From: Herbaspirillum sp.
Lineage (GTDB): Bacteria; Pseudomonadota; Gammaproteobacteria; Burkholderiales; Burkholderiaceae_D
Direction of reading: 5' to 3'
Length of the DNA stretch: 64,000 nucleotides
Assembly (NCBI RefSeq): GCF_017744395.1
Contig: NZ_JAGIBI010000001.1
Span: 62,001-126,000 of the forward strand
Made by a program: the position numbers and the translations under genes. This document shows positions 16,702 through 26,647 of this stretch, one piece after another. Every line of letters begins with the position of its first letter. Position 1 is the first letter of the stretch. The notes under the pieces were generated by a model. The model was not told the DNA's origin. It saw only the letters and a list, made by a program, of their open reading frames with translations, and searched no databases.

Positions 16702-19700
16702 ATGTCCTTCGACCTGAAAAAATCCCTTCCCAAGCCCGGTGTGCGTTTTGTCCCGCCGGCGGTGCACGGTTCGGCCGATGCCTGGCTGCTGGCGCAAGCG
16801 GCGCTGGAGCTCAAGGCGCAAGGCCGCATGCTGGCCGTGATTGTGGCCGGCGCCACCGATGCCCAGCGCTTGCTGGCCGAAATTCCCTGGTTCCAGCCGC
16901 AATCCGGCGAGAAGCTGCGCTGCCACCTCCTGCCCGACTGGGAAACCCTGCCGTACGATGCCTTCTCGCCGCACCAGGACCTGGTGTCCGAGCGCCTGGC
17001 GACCTTGTATGAAGTGCAAAGCGGGCAATGCGACCTGCTGATCGTGCCGGCCACCACCGCCTTGCTGCGCATGGCGCCGCCGGAATTCCTGGCGGCCTAC
17101 ACTTTCTTCTTCAAGAAGGGCGAAAAGCTCGACGAGGGGCGCCTGAAGTCGCAACTGACCCTGGCCGGCTACAGCCACGTGGGGCAGGTGATGTCGCCCG
17201 GCGAATACTCGGTGCGCGGCGGCCTGATCGACATCTTCCCGATGGGTTCGGTGGTGCCGTACCGCCTCGACCTGTTCGGCGACACGGTGGAAACCATCCG
17301 CACCTTCGACGCCGATACCCAGCGCTCGCTGTACCCGGTGCCGGAAGTGCGCCTGCTGCCGGGCCGCGAATTCCCGATGGACGAGGCCGCGCGGCTGGCC
17401 TTCCGCAATCGCTGGCGCGAGGTGTTCGAAGGCGACCCGTCGCGCTCGGCGATCTACAAGGACATCGGCAACGGCATCGCCTCGGCCGGTATCGAGTATT
17501 ACCTGCCGCTGTTCTTCGAACAGACCGCGACGCTGTTTCAGTACCTGCCCGAGAGCGCGATGTTCGCCACCGTGGGCGACATCGAGCAAGCGATCAAGCG
17601 TTTCTGGAGCGATACCCAGTCGCGCTGGAAATTCCTGAGCGCCGACCGCGAACGCCCGGTGCTGGAACCCAGTGCGATCTACCTCGACGACGAGGATTTC
17701 TTCACGCTGTTGAAGCCTCATGCGCGTTGGGTGTTGAAGGGAGATGATGCGCCGTCCGAACTGTCGGCGCCGCTGCCCAACATCGCCGTCAACCGCCGCA
17801 TCGAAGACCCTCTGACCAACCTGCGCGCCTTCCTGCTGCAGACTGACAAGCGCGTGCTGATCTGCGCCGAGTCCAACGGCCGCCGCGAAACGCTGCAGCA
17901 GTATTTCGGCGAATACGACCTGCATCCTGTGCTGTGCGACGACTGGCAAGGATTCCTTGCCAGCGGCGAGCAACTGATGCTGGGCGTGGCGCCGCTGTAT
18001 GCCGGTTTCGCGCTGCAGCACCCGGAACTGGTGTTCATCACCGAAACCGAACTGTACGCCGGCACCGGCCGCCGCGCCGGCAGCCGCAAGCAGCAGGCCG
18101 CCACCGAAGTCGAATACATGGTGCGCGACCTGTCGGAGCTGAAGATCGGCGATCCGGTGGTGCACTCCAACCACGGCATCGGCCGCTACATGGGCCTGAT
18201 CAGCATGGACCTGGGCGAGGGCGAAACCGAATTCCTGCACCTGGAATACGCCAAGGAGAGCAAGCTCTACGTGCCGGTCTCGCAACTGCACGTGATCTCG
18301 CGCTACTCCGGCGCTTCGCCGGAAGACGCGCCGCTGCACGCGCTCGGTTCCGGCCAGTGGGAAAAGGCCAAGCGCAAGGCCGCCCAGCAGGTGCGCGACA
18401 CCGCCGCCGAACTGCTCAACCTGTACGCGCGCCGCGCGCTGCGCCAGGGCCACGCCTTCCAGTATTCCGCGCATGACTACGAAGCCTTCGCCGACAGTTT
18501 CGGGTTTGAAGAGACCGCCGACCAGGCCGCCGCCATCAATGCGGTGATCCAGGACATGACCTCTGGCCGTCCGATGGATCGCCTGATCTGCGGCGACGTT
18601 GGTTTCGGCAAGACCGAGGTGGCCTTGCGCGCCGCCTTCGTCGCCGTGATGGGCGGCAAGCAGGTGGCCATCCTGGCGCCCACCACCTTGCTGGCGGAGC
18701 AGCACGCGCAGACCTTCGCCGACCGCTTCGCCAACTGGCCGGTGAAGATCGCCGAGCTGTCGCGCTTCCGTACCGGCAAGGAAGTCACGCAGGCGATCAA
18801 GGGCATGGGCGACGGCACCGTCGATATCGTTATCGGCACCCACAAGCTGCTGTCGGATGAAGTGAAATTCTCGCGCCTGGGGCTGGTCATCATCGACGAG
18901 GAACACCGTTTCGGCGTGCGCCAGAAAGAGGCCTTGAAGTCGCTGCGCGCCGAGGTCGACGTGCTGACGCTGACCGCCACGCCGATCCCGCGCACGCTGG
19001 GCATGGCGTTGGAAGGCTTGCGCGATTTCTCGGTGATCGCCACCGCGCCGCAAAAGCGCCTGGCGATCAAGACCTTCGTGCGCGGCGAGAGCGAATCGAC
19101 GATACGCGAAGCCTGCCTGCGCGAACTGAAACGCGGCGGCCAGGTGTACTTCCTGCACAACGAAGTGGAAACCATCGCCAACCGCCGCGCCATGCTCGAA
19201 GCGCTGCTGCCGGAAGCGCGTATCGGCGTGGCGCACGGTCAGATGCACGAGCGCGACCTGGAAAAGGTGATGCGCGACTTCGTGGCGCAGCGCTTCAACA
19301 TCCTGCTGTGCACCACCATCATCGAAACCGGCATCGACGTGCCGACCGCCAACACCATCATCATGCATCGCGCCGACAAGTTCGGCCTGGCGCAATTGCA
19401 CCAGCTGCGCGGCCGCGTCGGCCGTTCGCACCACCAGGCCTATGCCTACCTGCTGGTGCAGGATGTGCAGGGCCTGACCAAGCAGGCGCAGCGCCGGCTG
19501 GAGGCGATCCAGCAGATGGAGGAACTGGGCAGCGGCTTCTACCTGGCCATGCACGACCTGGAAATCCGCGGCGCCGGCGAGGTGCTGGGCGACAACCAGT
19601 CGGGCGAGATCCACGAGATCGGTTTCCAGATGTATTCCGACATGTTGAACGAAGCCGTGAGGGCGCTGAAGAACGGCAAGGAGCCGGACCTGGCCGCGCC

Positions 19701-20142
19701 GCTGTCGTCCACCACCGAGATCAACCTGCACGTGCCGGCCTTGCTGCCCAACGATTATTGCGGCGACGTGCACGAGCGCCTGTCGCTGTACAAGCGCTTC
19801 GCCAACTGCGAGAAGGCGGACGCCATCGACGACCTGCAGGAAGAATTGATCGACCGCTTCGGCAAGCTGCCCGATCCGGCGCGCTCGCTGATCGAGACGC
19901 ATCGCCTGCGCATCGCCGCCAAGCCGCTGGGCATCGTCAAGATCGATGCGCATTCCGAGGCGGCCTTGCTGCAGTTCGTGCCCAATCCGCCGATCGACGC
20001 CATGCGCATCATCGAACTGGTGCAGAAGAACCGCCAGGTCAAGCTGAACGGCCAGGACAAGCTGCGCATCACCGCCACCATGCCTGACCTCAACGCCCGC
20101 GTGCAGCAGGTCAAGGCGATCATGAAGGCGCTGGGCGCCTGA
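16702..20142 (+). CDS. mfd: Transcription-repair coupling factor
   Basis: The product of about 1146 residues removes RNA polymerase stalled at lesions and recruits UvrA. An N-terminal UvrB-like region spans about residues 1-340, and the RNA-polymerase-interacting domain lies near 475-540. A SF2 translocase core follows, with Walker A GDVGFGKT at 631-638 and DEEH at 732-735, then a C-terminal TRCF domain. Start choice is uncertain: ATG at 16681 and TTG at 16672 are in frame, and none has a clear ribosome site. The serB gene follows 35 bp downstream. Confidence 0.96.
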   Translation: MSFDLKKSLPKPGVRFVPPAVHGSADAWLLAQAALELKAQGRMLAVIVAGATDAQRLLAEIPWFQPQSGEKLRCHLLPDWETLPYDAFSPHQDLVSERLATLYEVQSGQCDLLIVPATTALLRMAPPEFLAAYTFFFKKGEKLDEGRLKSQLTLAGYSHVGQVMSPGEYSVRGGLIDIFPMGSVVPYRLDLFGDTVETIRTFDADTQRSLYPVPEVRLLPGREFPMDEAARLAFRNRWREVFEGDPSRSAIYKDIGNGIASAGIEYYLPLFFEQTATLFQYLPESAMFATVGDIEQAIKRFWSDTQSRWKFLSADRERPVLEPSAIYLDDEDFFTLLKPHARWVLKGDDAPSELSAPLPNIAVNRRIEDPLTNLRAFLLQTDKRVLICAESNGRRETLQQYFGEYDLHPVLCDDWQGFLASGEQLMLGVAPLYAGFALQHPELVFITETELYAGTGRRAGSRKQQAATEVEYMVRDLSELKIGDPVVHSNHGIGRYMGLISMDLGEGETEFLHLEYAKESKLYVPVSQLHVISRYSGASPEDAPLHALGSGQWEKAKRKAAQQVRDTAAELLNLYARRALRQGHAFQYSAHDYEAFADSFGFEETADQAAAINAVIQDMTSGRPMDRLICGDVGFGKTEVALRAAFVAVMGGKQVAILAPTTLLAEQHAQTFADRFANWPVKIAELSRFRTGKEVTQAIKGMGDGTVDIVIGTHKLLSDEVKFSRLGLVIIDEEHRFGVRQKEALKSLRAEVDVLTLTATPIPRTLGMALEGLRDFSVIATAPQKRLAIKTFVRGESESTIREACLRELKRGGQVYFLHNEVETIANRRAMLEALLPEARIGVAHGQMHERDLEKVMRDFVAQRFNILLCTTIIETGIDVPTANTIIMHRADKFGLAQLHQLRGRVGRSHHQAYAYLLVQDVQGLTKQAQRRLEAIQQMEELGSGFYLAMHDLEIRGAGEVLGDNQSGEIHEIGFQMYSDMLNEAVRALKNGKEPDLAAPLSSTTEINLHVPALLPNDYCGDVHERLSLYKRFANCEKADAIDDLQEELIDRFGKLPDPARSLIETHRLRIAAKPLGIVKIDAHSEAALLQFVPNPPIDAMRIIELVQKNRQVKLNGQDKLRITATMPDLNARVQQVKAIMKALGA

Positions 20143-20177
20143 ACCTTTTTCAATACGTACTGATAAACCAAGACAAC

Positions 20178-21044
20178 ATGAACCTGATCCTGCAAGCCCT
20201 GAAAAGCACCGCCGTCGCCCAGTCCGGGATCGACGCCATCGCCGCGCTGGCCGGCGGCAAGGCCGACAAGCTGGCGGATGCCCGCGTGCCCGATGCCGAT
20301 GCCTGGCGCGTGGCCGGCGTGACGTTCAGCGATGAACTCAAGGCCAAGGTCGACGCTGCCTGCCTGGCGGCGAAGCTGGACTACGCCTTCCTCGATCCGG
20401 CGCGCAAGCTGGCCGATTTCAGGCTGGTGGCGATGGACATGGATTCCACCCTGATCACCATCGAATGCATCGACGAGATCGCCGACATGCAGGGCCTGAA
20501 GCCGCAGGTGGCCGAGATCACCGAAGCCGCCATGCGCGGCGAGATCGAATTCAACGAAAGCCTGACGCGCCGCGTGGCTCTGCTGAAGGGACTCGATGCG
20601 GCGGCCTTGCAGCGCGTCTACGATGAGCGCCTGAAGCTGTCGCCGGGCGCGGAAAACATGCTCAGGACTATCCAGGCCGCGGGCTTGAAGACGCTGCTGG
20701 TGTCGGGCGGCTTCACCTTCTTCACCGACCGCATGAAAACTCGCCTGGGCCTGGATTACACCCATTCCAATACGCTCGAGATCGTCGACGGCAAGCTGAC
20801 CGGCCGCGTGGTGGGCGGCATCGTCAACGCCGAGGAAAAGCGCGCTACGGTCGAGCGCGTGTGCCGCGAGATCGGCGCCGAACCGGCGCAGGCCATCGTC
20901 ATGGGCGATGGCGCCAACGACTTGAAGATGATGGGCATTTCCGGCTTGTCGGTGGCCTTCCGCGCCAAGCCGGTGGTGCGCGCGCAGGCGGACGTGGGCT
21001 TGAATTTCGTCGGCCTGGATGGCATCTTGAACCTGTTGGGCTGA
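20178..21044 (+). CDS. serB: Phosphoserine phosphatase
   Basis: The 288-residue HAD-family enzyme completes serine synthesis by dephosphorylating L-phosphoserine. MDMDSTLI places the nucleophile at Asp87 and the acid/base at Asp89. VSGGFTFF is motif II, and MGDGANDLKMM holds the Mg-binding aspartates. It has an N-terminal extension of about 80 residues before the catalytic domain, as in E. coli SerB. It lies 35 bp after mfd and may share its transcript. Confidence 0.96.
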   Translation: MNLILQALKSTAVAQSGIDAIAALAGGKADKLADARVPDADAWRVAGVTFSDELKAKVDAACLAAKLDYAFLDPARKLADFRLVAMDMDSTLITIECIDEIADMQGLKPQVAEITEAAMRGEIEFNESLTRRVALLKGLDAAALQRVYDERLKLSPGAENMLRTIQAAGLKTLLVSGGFTFFTDRMKTRLGLDYTHSNTLEIVDGKLTGRVVGGIVNAEEKRATVERVCREIGAEPAQAIVMGDGANDLKMMGISGLSVAFRAKPVVRAQADVGLNFVGLDGILNLLG

Positions 21045-21077
21045 GCGCCCGCCACCTACCTATCGATGGGAGACGCG

Positions 21078-21440
21078 ATGACGCAGGAACTGGTATTGGA
21101 CGGCAATACGCAATCGGCCAAGGATCTGGCCTGGTGGCTCTATATTTTCCATGGCCTGTGCCTGGCGTTTTCGCTGGGCATGCTGTCGTGGCTGCCGCTG
21201 ATCGTCAACTATCTCAAGCGCGGCGACGCGCAGGATACCTTTGTCTACAGCCACCACCGCTGGCAGATCCGTTCGTTCTGGTGGTACCTGTTCTGGATGT
21301 TCGCCGGCGGCCTGGTCTGGATCACGGTGGTCGGCATCCCGCTGGCGATCCTGATCTGGACGCTGGCCTGGATCTGGAAGGCGTACCGGCTGATCAAGGG
21401 CTTTCTCGACCTGCTCGACAACAAGCCGATGCCGGTCTGA
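21078..21440 (+). CDS. Small membrane protein of the DUF4870/COG3671 type
   Basis: The 120-residue product has hydrophobic segments at about residues 18-42, 63-80 and 82-102. Between them is the polar stretch LKRGDAQDTFVYSHHRWQIRSFWW. This resembles uncharacterised membrane proteins annotated DUF4870 or COG3671. The ATG at 21078 has GGGAGA 4 nt upstream and is preferred over the in-frame ATG at 21066. Function is unknown. Confidence 0.75.
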   Translation: MTQELVLDGNTQSAKDLAWWLYIFHGLCLAFSLGMLSWLPLIVNYLKRGDAQDTFVYSHHRWQIRSFWWYLFWMFAGGLVWITVVGIPLAILIWTLAWIWKAYRLIKGFLDLLDNKPMPV

Positions 21441-21485
21441 GCGTTTCACTTGTTGGAACAACGAAAATAAGGATAGGGGAGCCAC

Positions 21486-21941
21486 ATGCGTGAAATCGCC
21501 ACACTGGAAGAACTGAAATCGCTAGCCGGCCAGGAAGTGGCCGTCAGCGACTGGATCGAAGTGACGCAGGAACAGGTGAACCGCTTCGCCGACGCCACCG
21601 GCGACCACCAATGGATCCACGTCGACGTCGAGCGCGCGGCGCGCGAATTGCCCTCCGGCGGCACCGTGGCGCACGGCTTCTTTACCCTGGGCCTGTTGCC
21701 GCGCATGCTGGGCGAAGCCATCAGCCTGGGGCCGGACGTCAGGATGCTGCTCAACTACGGCCTGAACCGCGTGCGCTTTCCGGCGCCTTTGCCGGTGGGG
21801 CGCCGGGTGCGCGGCATCATCGTACTGGAAACGGTCGAGGATATTCCAGGCGGCGCCCAGCTGGCCTGGGAAATCACCGTCGAATGCGAGGGTTCGGAAA
21901 AGCCGGTCTGCGTGGCGCAGTTCCTGGTCCGGCGTTATTGA
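21486..21941 (+). CDS. MaoC-family (R)-enoyl-CoA hydratase-like protein
   Basis: The 151-residue protein is a single hot-dog-fold MaoC domain. The hydratase-2 dyad is present as Asp40 and His45 in FADATGDHQWIHVD, followed by VAHGFFTLGLL. Such enzymes hydrate trans-2-enoyl-CoA to (R)-3-hydroxyacyl-CoA, which can feed PHA synthase. The PHA genes lie 13 kb away. GGGGAG lies 4-9 nt before the ATG. Confidence 0.9.
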   Translation: MREIATLEELKSLAGQEVAVSDWIEVTQEQVNRFADATGDHQWIHVDVERAARELPSGGTVAHGFFTLGLLPRMLGEAISLGPDVRMLLNYGLNRVRFPAPLPVGRRVRGIIVLETVEDIPGGAQLAWEITVECEGSEKPVCVAQFLVRRY

Positions 21942-22178
21942 TGCGGCCCGGCCTTGCCGGTTGCCGCGGATAAACTCGCAAAAGATCACGCCGGCGGCCG
22001 CCGATTTGTTGATGTACAACATCGGATTGCAGCCGGATGGACGGCGGGGATGATTTTCTTTCAAGTCCTGTTGGGATGATGCTAAGGTGAGTGCATCCGG
22101 CGTTGCCGGAAAGTAGCGCCGTACTGAACGATCTCGTGGCAGTTTGTTGTCGCCGCATTGTTTGCACAAGAATCGCCC

Positions 22179-24020
22179 ATGACGTCCGACTGCCAAGAAC
22201 AGCAAGCCGAAACAGGTTTCCACCGGAAGGCGCTCGCATTCAACAATGAGACCCTTTCCTATATCGCCCGTGGGGCGCCGCTAGACCATCTTCTCGACCG
22301 TATCGCCCGCGGCTTTTCCCAAGCCTACCCTGGGCGTTCGCTGGGCATTTTCCTGTTTGATGCGGCGCAGCGCCGCTTGCGCATCGGCGCCGCGCCGGGC
22401 ATGTTGCCGGACCATCTGCGGCAGATCGAGGCGCTCGATGTGCGGGAACCCGACACCCCTCAATTCTGGCAACGCTTCCAGGACAGCGCCGTCGAGCATT
22501 GCGTCGAGATATTGGAGATGCTGCCGCTGCGCTCCTTCGCCGGGGAGGTTGCCGGCATCCTGGTGGTGTGCGGACAGTCCGGCGCGCCGGCCGATCCGCG
22601 ATACGACGAGATGCCTTACCGGCAGACGGTGGGGGCGGCGGTATCGATGGCGATGCTGTCCATCGAGCGCTCGATGGCGCCGGCGCATATCCGGCCGCCG
22701 ATAGAGTCGGCCGGGCCCGGCGACGAGCGCATGGCGCTGGCGATCGAAGGCAGCGGCACCGGCATCTGGGACCGCAACGCGGTCACCGGGGAGATTTATT
22801 ATTCGCGCGGCTGGAAGGCGATCCTCGGGTATGAGGACTGGGAGCTCTCCAACCATATCGAAGACGCCTACAAGCGGGTGCATCCGGAAGATTTGCCGTA
22901 TGTGAAAGAGACCATCCAGCGCCACTTCGCCGCGCAATCCGATACCTATGTCGTGGAGCACCGGATCCTGTGCCGCGATAACAGCTACAAGTGGATCTGC
23001 AGCCGCGGCAAAGTGGTGGCGCGCGATGCCCAGGGCAATGCCTTGCGCATGATCGGCACCACCACCGACATCACCGAACTCAAGCAGCTCACCGAGAAGT
23101 TGCGCAAAAGCGGGCAATTGCTGGCCGACCTGACCAACGAAATCCCGGGGATGGCTTTCCAGTACCGCATCCCACCGGGAAAGGCGGGCTATTTCACCTA
23201 TGTCAGCGAAGGCGTGCGCGAGATCTATGGGTTCACGCCGGAACAGCTGCTGGCCGATGCCGCGATGGTCGAGGCCATCCTGCATCCGGAAGATCTCCCG
23301 GTTTACCAGTCTTCGCTGCGCGCCATCGCCGGCGGCGCCGGGCACTGGCGCCTCGAATACCGTGTGACGCCGCCCGGGGCCGGTCAGGGCGTGCGCTGGC
23401 TGCGCGGCCACGCCAAGCCGCGCTGGCTGGCCGACGGCAGCATGCTGTGGCACGGTTTCATCAGCGATGTCAGCGAAAGCAAGGCGATCGAACTGGAGCT
23501 GCAGGAGTTCGCGCTGACCGACTTCCTGACCCAGGTGCCCAACCGCCGCTATTTCATGAAGCGGCTGGAGGAGGAGCATGGCCGCATTCAGCGCAGCAGC
23601 GATGGCCGCGCCGCTTTGCTGATGTGCGACCTGGACCACTTCAAGGCCGTCAACGACACCTACGGCCACGCGGTCGGCGACCAGGTACTGAAGAATTTTG
23701 CCGACGTGCTCAAGGCGCAGTTGCGCAAGAGCGATACGGTAGGGCGTTTCGGCGGGGAGGAGTTCGCGGTGATCCTGGCCGATGCCGATGCGCAGGTCGC
23801 CGCCGTCTTCGCCGAGCGCCTGCAGCGCAGCTTTGCCGCCCAGCCGCTGGTAGTGGGCGGGCAAACCATCCTGGTGACGCTGAGCATCGGCATCGCCATC
23901 ATCCTTCCCGATTGCGAATGCCCTGAGACGGCGCTGCGGCAAAGCGACGAAGCGCTCTACCGCGCCAAGGAAAGCGGGCGCAACCGTTTCGAGATCGCGC
24001 CCGTACAAGAACGGGATTGA
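22179..24020 (+). CDS. GAF/PAS-PAS diguanylate cyclase
   Basis: The 613-residue cytosolic signalling protein has a GAF-like N-terminal domain (about 15-170), two PAS_3-type domains (about 185-310 and 325-440) and a C-terminal GGDEF domain. The active-site motif is GGEEF at 525-529. An RxxD inhibitory site, Arg516 to Asp519 (RKSD), sits at the usual spacing. Catalysis of c-di-GMP formation with product inhibition is therefore expected. No EAL domain is present. The ATG at 22179 was preferred to a TTG at 22158. Confidence 0.93.
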   Translation: MTSDCQEQQAETGFHRKALAFNNETLSYIARGAPLDHLLDRIARGFSQAYPGRSLGIFLFDAAQRRLRIGAAPGMLPDHLRQIEALDVREPDTPQFWQRFQDSAVEHCVEILEMLPLRSFAGEVAGILVVCGQSGAPADPRYDEMPYRQTVGAAVSMAMLSIERSMAPAHIRPPIESAGPGDERMALAIEGSGTGIWDRNAVTGEIYYSRGWKAILGYEDWELSNHIEDAYKRVHPEDLPYVKETIQRHFAAQSDTYVVEHRILCRDNSYKWICSRGKVVARDAQGNALRMIGTTTDITELKQLTEKLRKSGQLLADLTNEIPGMAFQYRIPPGKAGYFTYVSEGVREIYGFTPEQLLADAAMVEAILHPEDLPVYQSSLRAIAGGAGHWRLEYRVTPPGAGQGVRWLRGHAKPRWLADGSMLWHGFISDVSESKAIELELQEFALTDFLTQVPNRRYFMKRLEEEHGRIQRSSDGRAALLMCDLDHFKAVNDTYGHAVGDQVLKNFADVLKAQLRKSDTVGRFGGEEFAVILADADAQVAAVFAERLQRSFAAQPLVVGGQTILVTLSIGIAIILPDCECPETALRQSDEALYRAKESGRNRFEIAPVQERD

Positions 24021-24026
24021 AGCCGC

Positions 24027-24719
24027 TCAGCGCTTCTGGTACTGGCCTTTGCCGAACAGCAGATCCTTGGCCTTGTCGTCGGTCAGCGGCTTGCGCTTGT
24101 CGGCCAGTACCGCCACGCCGCGTTGCACCGCCGGGCGCGCGCCGATGGCGTCGAACCAGCGCTTGACGTTGGGGAAGTCGGCCAGGTCGATGCCCTGGTT
24201 CTTGTGCGAGCGGGTCCAGGGGAAGCAGGCGATGTCGGCGATGGTGTATTCGTCTCCGGCCAGGTAGGCGTGGCGGCCGAGCTGCTTGTCCATCACCTGG
24301 TACAGGCGACGGGCTTCGTTGCTGTAGCGGTTGACGGCGTACTCGATCTGTTCCGGGGCATACAGACGGAAGTGGTGCGCCTGGCCCAGCATCGGCCCCA
24401 GGCCGCCCATCTGGAACATCACCCATTGCAGCACTTCATATTTCTCGCGGACGGTATTGCCGAGGAAGCGGCCGGTCTTGCCCGCCAGGTAGATCAGGAT
24501 CGCGCCCGACTCGAACAGCGAGATCGGCTTGCCGTCCGGGCCGTCGGGATCGGTGATGGCGGGGATCTTGTTGTTCGGGGAGATCTTCAGGAAGTCCGGC
24601 GCGAACTGGTCGCCGGCGCCGATATCGATGGCGTGCGCGGTGTAGGGCAGGCCGCATTCCTCCAGCATGATGTGAACCTTGTGGCCGTTGGGCGTGGCCC
24701 AGCTATAGACGTCGATCAT
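24027..24719 (-). CDS. Nu-class glutathione S-transferase (YfcG-like)
   Basis: The 230-residue cytosolic protein starts MIDVYSWATPNGHKVHIMLEE, closely like E. coli YfcG, with Thr9 and Asn11 in the positions used by Nu-class enzymes in place of Tyr or Cys. The thioredoxin-like domain contains NNKIPAI and LFESGAIL; a helical C-terminal domain follows. YfcG has disulfide reductase activity with glutathione. The gene converges on the cyclase gene with a gap of only 6 bp. Confidence 0.92.
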   Translation of the reverse strand: MIDVYSWATPNGHKVHIMLEECGLPYTAHAIDIGAGDQFAPDFLKISPNNKIPAITDPDGPDGKPISLFESGAILIYLAGKTGRFLGNTVREKYEVLQWVMFQMGGLGPMLGQAHHFRLYAPEQIEYAVNRYSNEARRLYQVMDKQLGRHAYLAGDEYTIADIACFPWTRSHKNQGIDLADFPNVKRWFDAIGARPAVQRGVAVLADKRKPLTDDKAKDLLFGKGQYQKR

Positions 24720-24835
24720 GGGTGTCCTTGTCGTTATCCGGTTGATTCGGTGGCAGCCAGGGAGTGCTGCGTTTTTCGCCAGGCTAGTGTAGCGGAAGGC
24801 GGATACGGCTGCAGGAGGCGGGGGAAGGCGGGGTG

Positions 24836-24860
24836 CCTCGCCCGGAGTATCCGGGCGAGG
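24836..24860. other. Perfect GC-rich hairpin after the aminotransferase gene
   Basis: CCTCGCCCGG (24836-24845) and CCGGGCGAGG (24851-24860) pair perfectly around AGTAT. No T run follows on either strand. It lies 12 bp after the aminotransferase stop, so it may act in mRNA 3' protection or termination. Confidence 0.5.
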
Positions 24861-24872
24861 GAGGGGGACGGG

Positions 24873-26033
24873 TCAGAGCTTGGCCAGGCGGTCCAGCGCC
24901 AGGCGCAGCGTCTCATCCTTCTTGGCAAAGCAGAAGCGCACGATGCCCGACTCCTTCGGCGTGTTGTAGAAGGCCGAGACGGGGATCGCCGCCACGCCGA
25001 TCTCGGTGGTCAGCCACTTGCAGAACTCGGCTTCGGAAAGGTCGGAGATGGCGCCGTACTTCACGCACTGGAAGTAGGTGCCTTCGGACGGCAGCAGTTC
25101 GAAACGGGTGTTCTTGAGGCCGTCGCGGAACAGGTCGCGCTTGTGCTGGTAGAAGGCCGGCAGGTCGAGGTAGGGCGCCGGATCCTTCATGTAGGCGGCC
25201 AGGCCGTATTGCACCGGCGTGTTGACGGTGAACACGTTGAACTGGTGCACCTTGCGGAACTCCGCCGTCATGGCGGCCGGCGCGGCCACGAAACCGACCT
25301 TCCAGCCGGTGACGTGGTAGGTCTTGCCGAAGCTGGAGTTGATGAAGGTGCGCTGCGACAGTTCCGGATGGCGCGCCAGCGACTCGTGCGGGCGGCCGTC
25401 GTAGACCATGTGTTCGTACACTTCGTCGGACAGGACCAGGATGTCGGTGCCGCGCACGATGTCGGCCAGCGCCTGCACGTCGGCCGCTTTCAGGACGCTG
25501 CCGGTCGGGTTGTGCGGGGTGTTGACCATGATCATGCGGGTCTTGGGCGTGACGGCGGCCTTCACCTTGTCCCAGGGGATGCTGTAGCCGTGCACGCCGA
25601 CTTCCATTTGCACGAAGACCGGGATGCCGCCGGCCAGTTCGATGGCGGGCACGTAGCAGTCGTAGGCCGGCTCGATGACGATCACCTCGTCGCCGGCATG
25701 CACCGCGCACAGCACCGAGGTCAGGATGCCCTGGGTGGCGCCGGCGGTGACGGTGATTTCGCTGGCCGGATCGTAGCGGCGGCCGTACAGCTTTTCGACC
25801 TTGTCGGCGATGGCTTCGCGCAGGACCTGCACGCCGGCCATCGGCGGGTATTGGTTCAGGCCGTCCTGCATGGCGTTGGTGACTGCCTGCACCAGCGCGG
25901 GGTCGCAGTTGAAGTCGGGGAATCCCTGGCCCAGGTTGACCGCGCCTTTTTCGCTGGCCAGCGCGGACATGACGGTGAAAATGGTAGTGCCGACCTTGGG
26001 CAGTTTGGTGACGATGTTGGCTGGGGTGCTCAT
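24873..26033 (-). CDS. PLP-dependent aminotransferase (methionine aminotransferase YbdL-like)
   Basis: The 386-residue fold type I aminotransferase has its PLP lysine at residue 237 in SSFGKTYHVTGWKVGF. Other class I landmarks are NLGQGFPDF near the start, TAGATQGI, and NTPHNPTG for substrate and cofactor binding. The pattern fits YbdL and kynurenine aminotransferase-type enzymes, which act on methionine and aromatic amino acids. It is transcribed with no close upstream neighbour; the PIN gene ends 89 bp before it. Confidence 0.9.
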   Translation of the reverse strand: MSTPANIVTKLPKVGTTIFTVMSALASEKGAVNLGQGFPDFNCDPALVQAVTNAMQDGLNQYPPMAGVQVLREAIADKVEKLYGRRYDPASEITVTAGATQGILTSVLCAVHAGDEVIVIEPAYDCYVPAIELAGGIPVFVQMEVGVHGYSIPWDKVKAAVTPKTRMIMVNTPHNPTGSVLKAADVQALADIVRGTDILVLSDEVYEHMVYDGRPHESLARHPELSQRTFINSSFGKTYHVTGWKVGFVAAPAAMTAEFRKVHQFNVFTVNTPVQYGLAAYMKDPAPYLDLPAFYQHKRDLFRDGLKNTRFELLPSEGTYFQCVKYGAISDLSEAEFCKWLTTEIGVAAIPVSAFYNTPKESGIVRFCFAKKDETLRLALDRLAKL

Positions 26034-26122
26034 TGCTGCGGGAACCGATCCTCAAGTGTTTTCGCAAGTCGGCTATTTTAGCCGGAATCGCCATCAGGCA
26101 TTTTTGCGCCGCATCAGGGCGA

Positions 26123-26635
26123 TCAGGACGAAAAGGCGAATGCGTCCGGCCGCCAGTGCTGCGGCGGCACGATGGCGAACATGCCTTTGCGCAGGGTCTT
26201 CTTCGCCAGCTTCAATACCGCCTTGTCCTTGCTGACCAGGACGTGCGCCCGGCATTGCAGGGCCAGCTCCAGGAATTTCTGGTCGTCCTTGTCGGTGCAC
26301 AGCGGCAGGCCGAAGGTGTTGACTTCGGCCAGCGGCAGGCAGTGCAGCAGGCGGTCGAATTCGGCGCAGATGGCCGGCTTGTCGGCCGGCGTGACCGGCA
26401 GGTGCGGATAGTCGAGTACCGCCAGCCATTCGTTGCGGCAGTCTTCGCGGGTATAGGCTTGCACGCTGCCGTCCCGCAGCGCTTGCAGCAGGGCGTTCCA
26501 GCGCGGGTCGCGGAACACGAACAGGTCGAGGCAGACGTTGGTGTCCAGCACCAGCCGCTGGCGTTCGCCGGCGGCTGGTTCGGAAGAGGTCGGTGCGGGG
26601 GATGCGGTAGGAACGGGTATTGCCGGAATGCTCAT
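26123..26635 (-). CDS. PIN-domain putative endoribonuclease
   Basis: The 170-residue protein has a Pro/Ala/Ser-rich leader of about 27 residues, then a PIN domain. Acidic candidates for the metal site are Asp31 in LVLDTNVCLDL, Asp115/Asp117/Asp118 in CTDKDDQKF, and Asp137 in VSKDKAVL. It resembles proteins annotated as a PIN-family toxin component. No classical VapB antitoxin is adjacent. A winged-helix-like gene lies 12 bp upstream on the same strand, so the two are likely co-transcribed. Confidence 0.8.
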   Translation of the reverse strand: MSIPAIPVPTASPAPTSSEPAAGERQRLVLDTNVCLDLFVFRDPRWNALLQALRDGSVQAYTREDCRNEWLAVLDYPHLPVTPADKPAICAEFDRLLHCLPLAEVNTFGLPLCTDKDDQKFLELALQCRAHVLVSKDKAVLKLAKKTLRKGMFAIVPPQHWRPDAFAFSS

Positions 26636-26647
26636 TGAATCATCAGT

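Noticed and set aside
16621-19953. A 1110-codon open frame on the minus strand
   Set aside because: It is the antisense shadow of mfd, whose translation is full length with all motifs.
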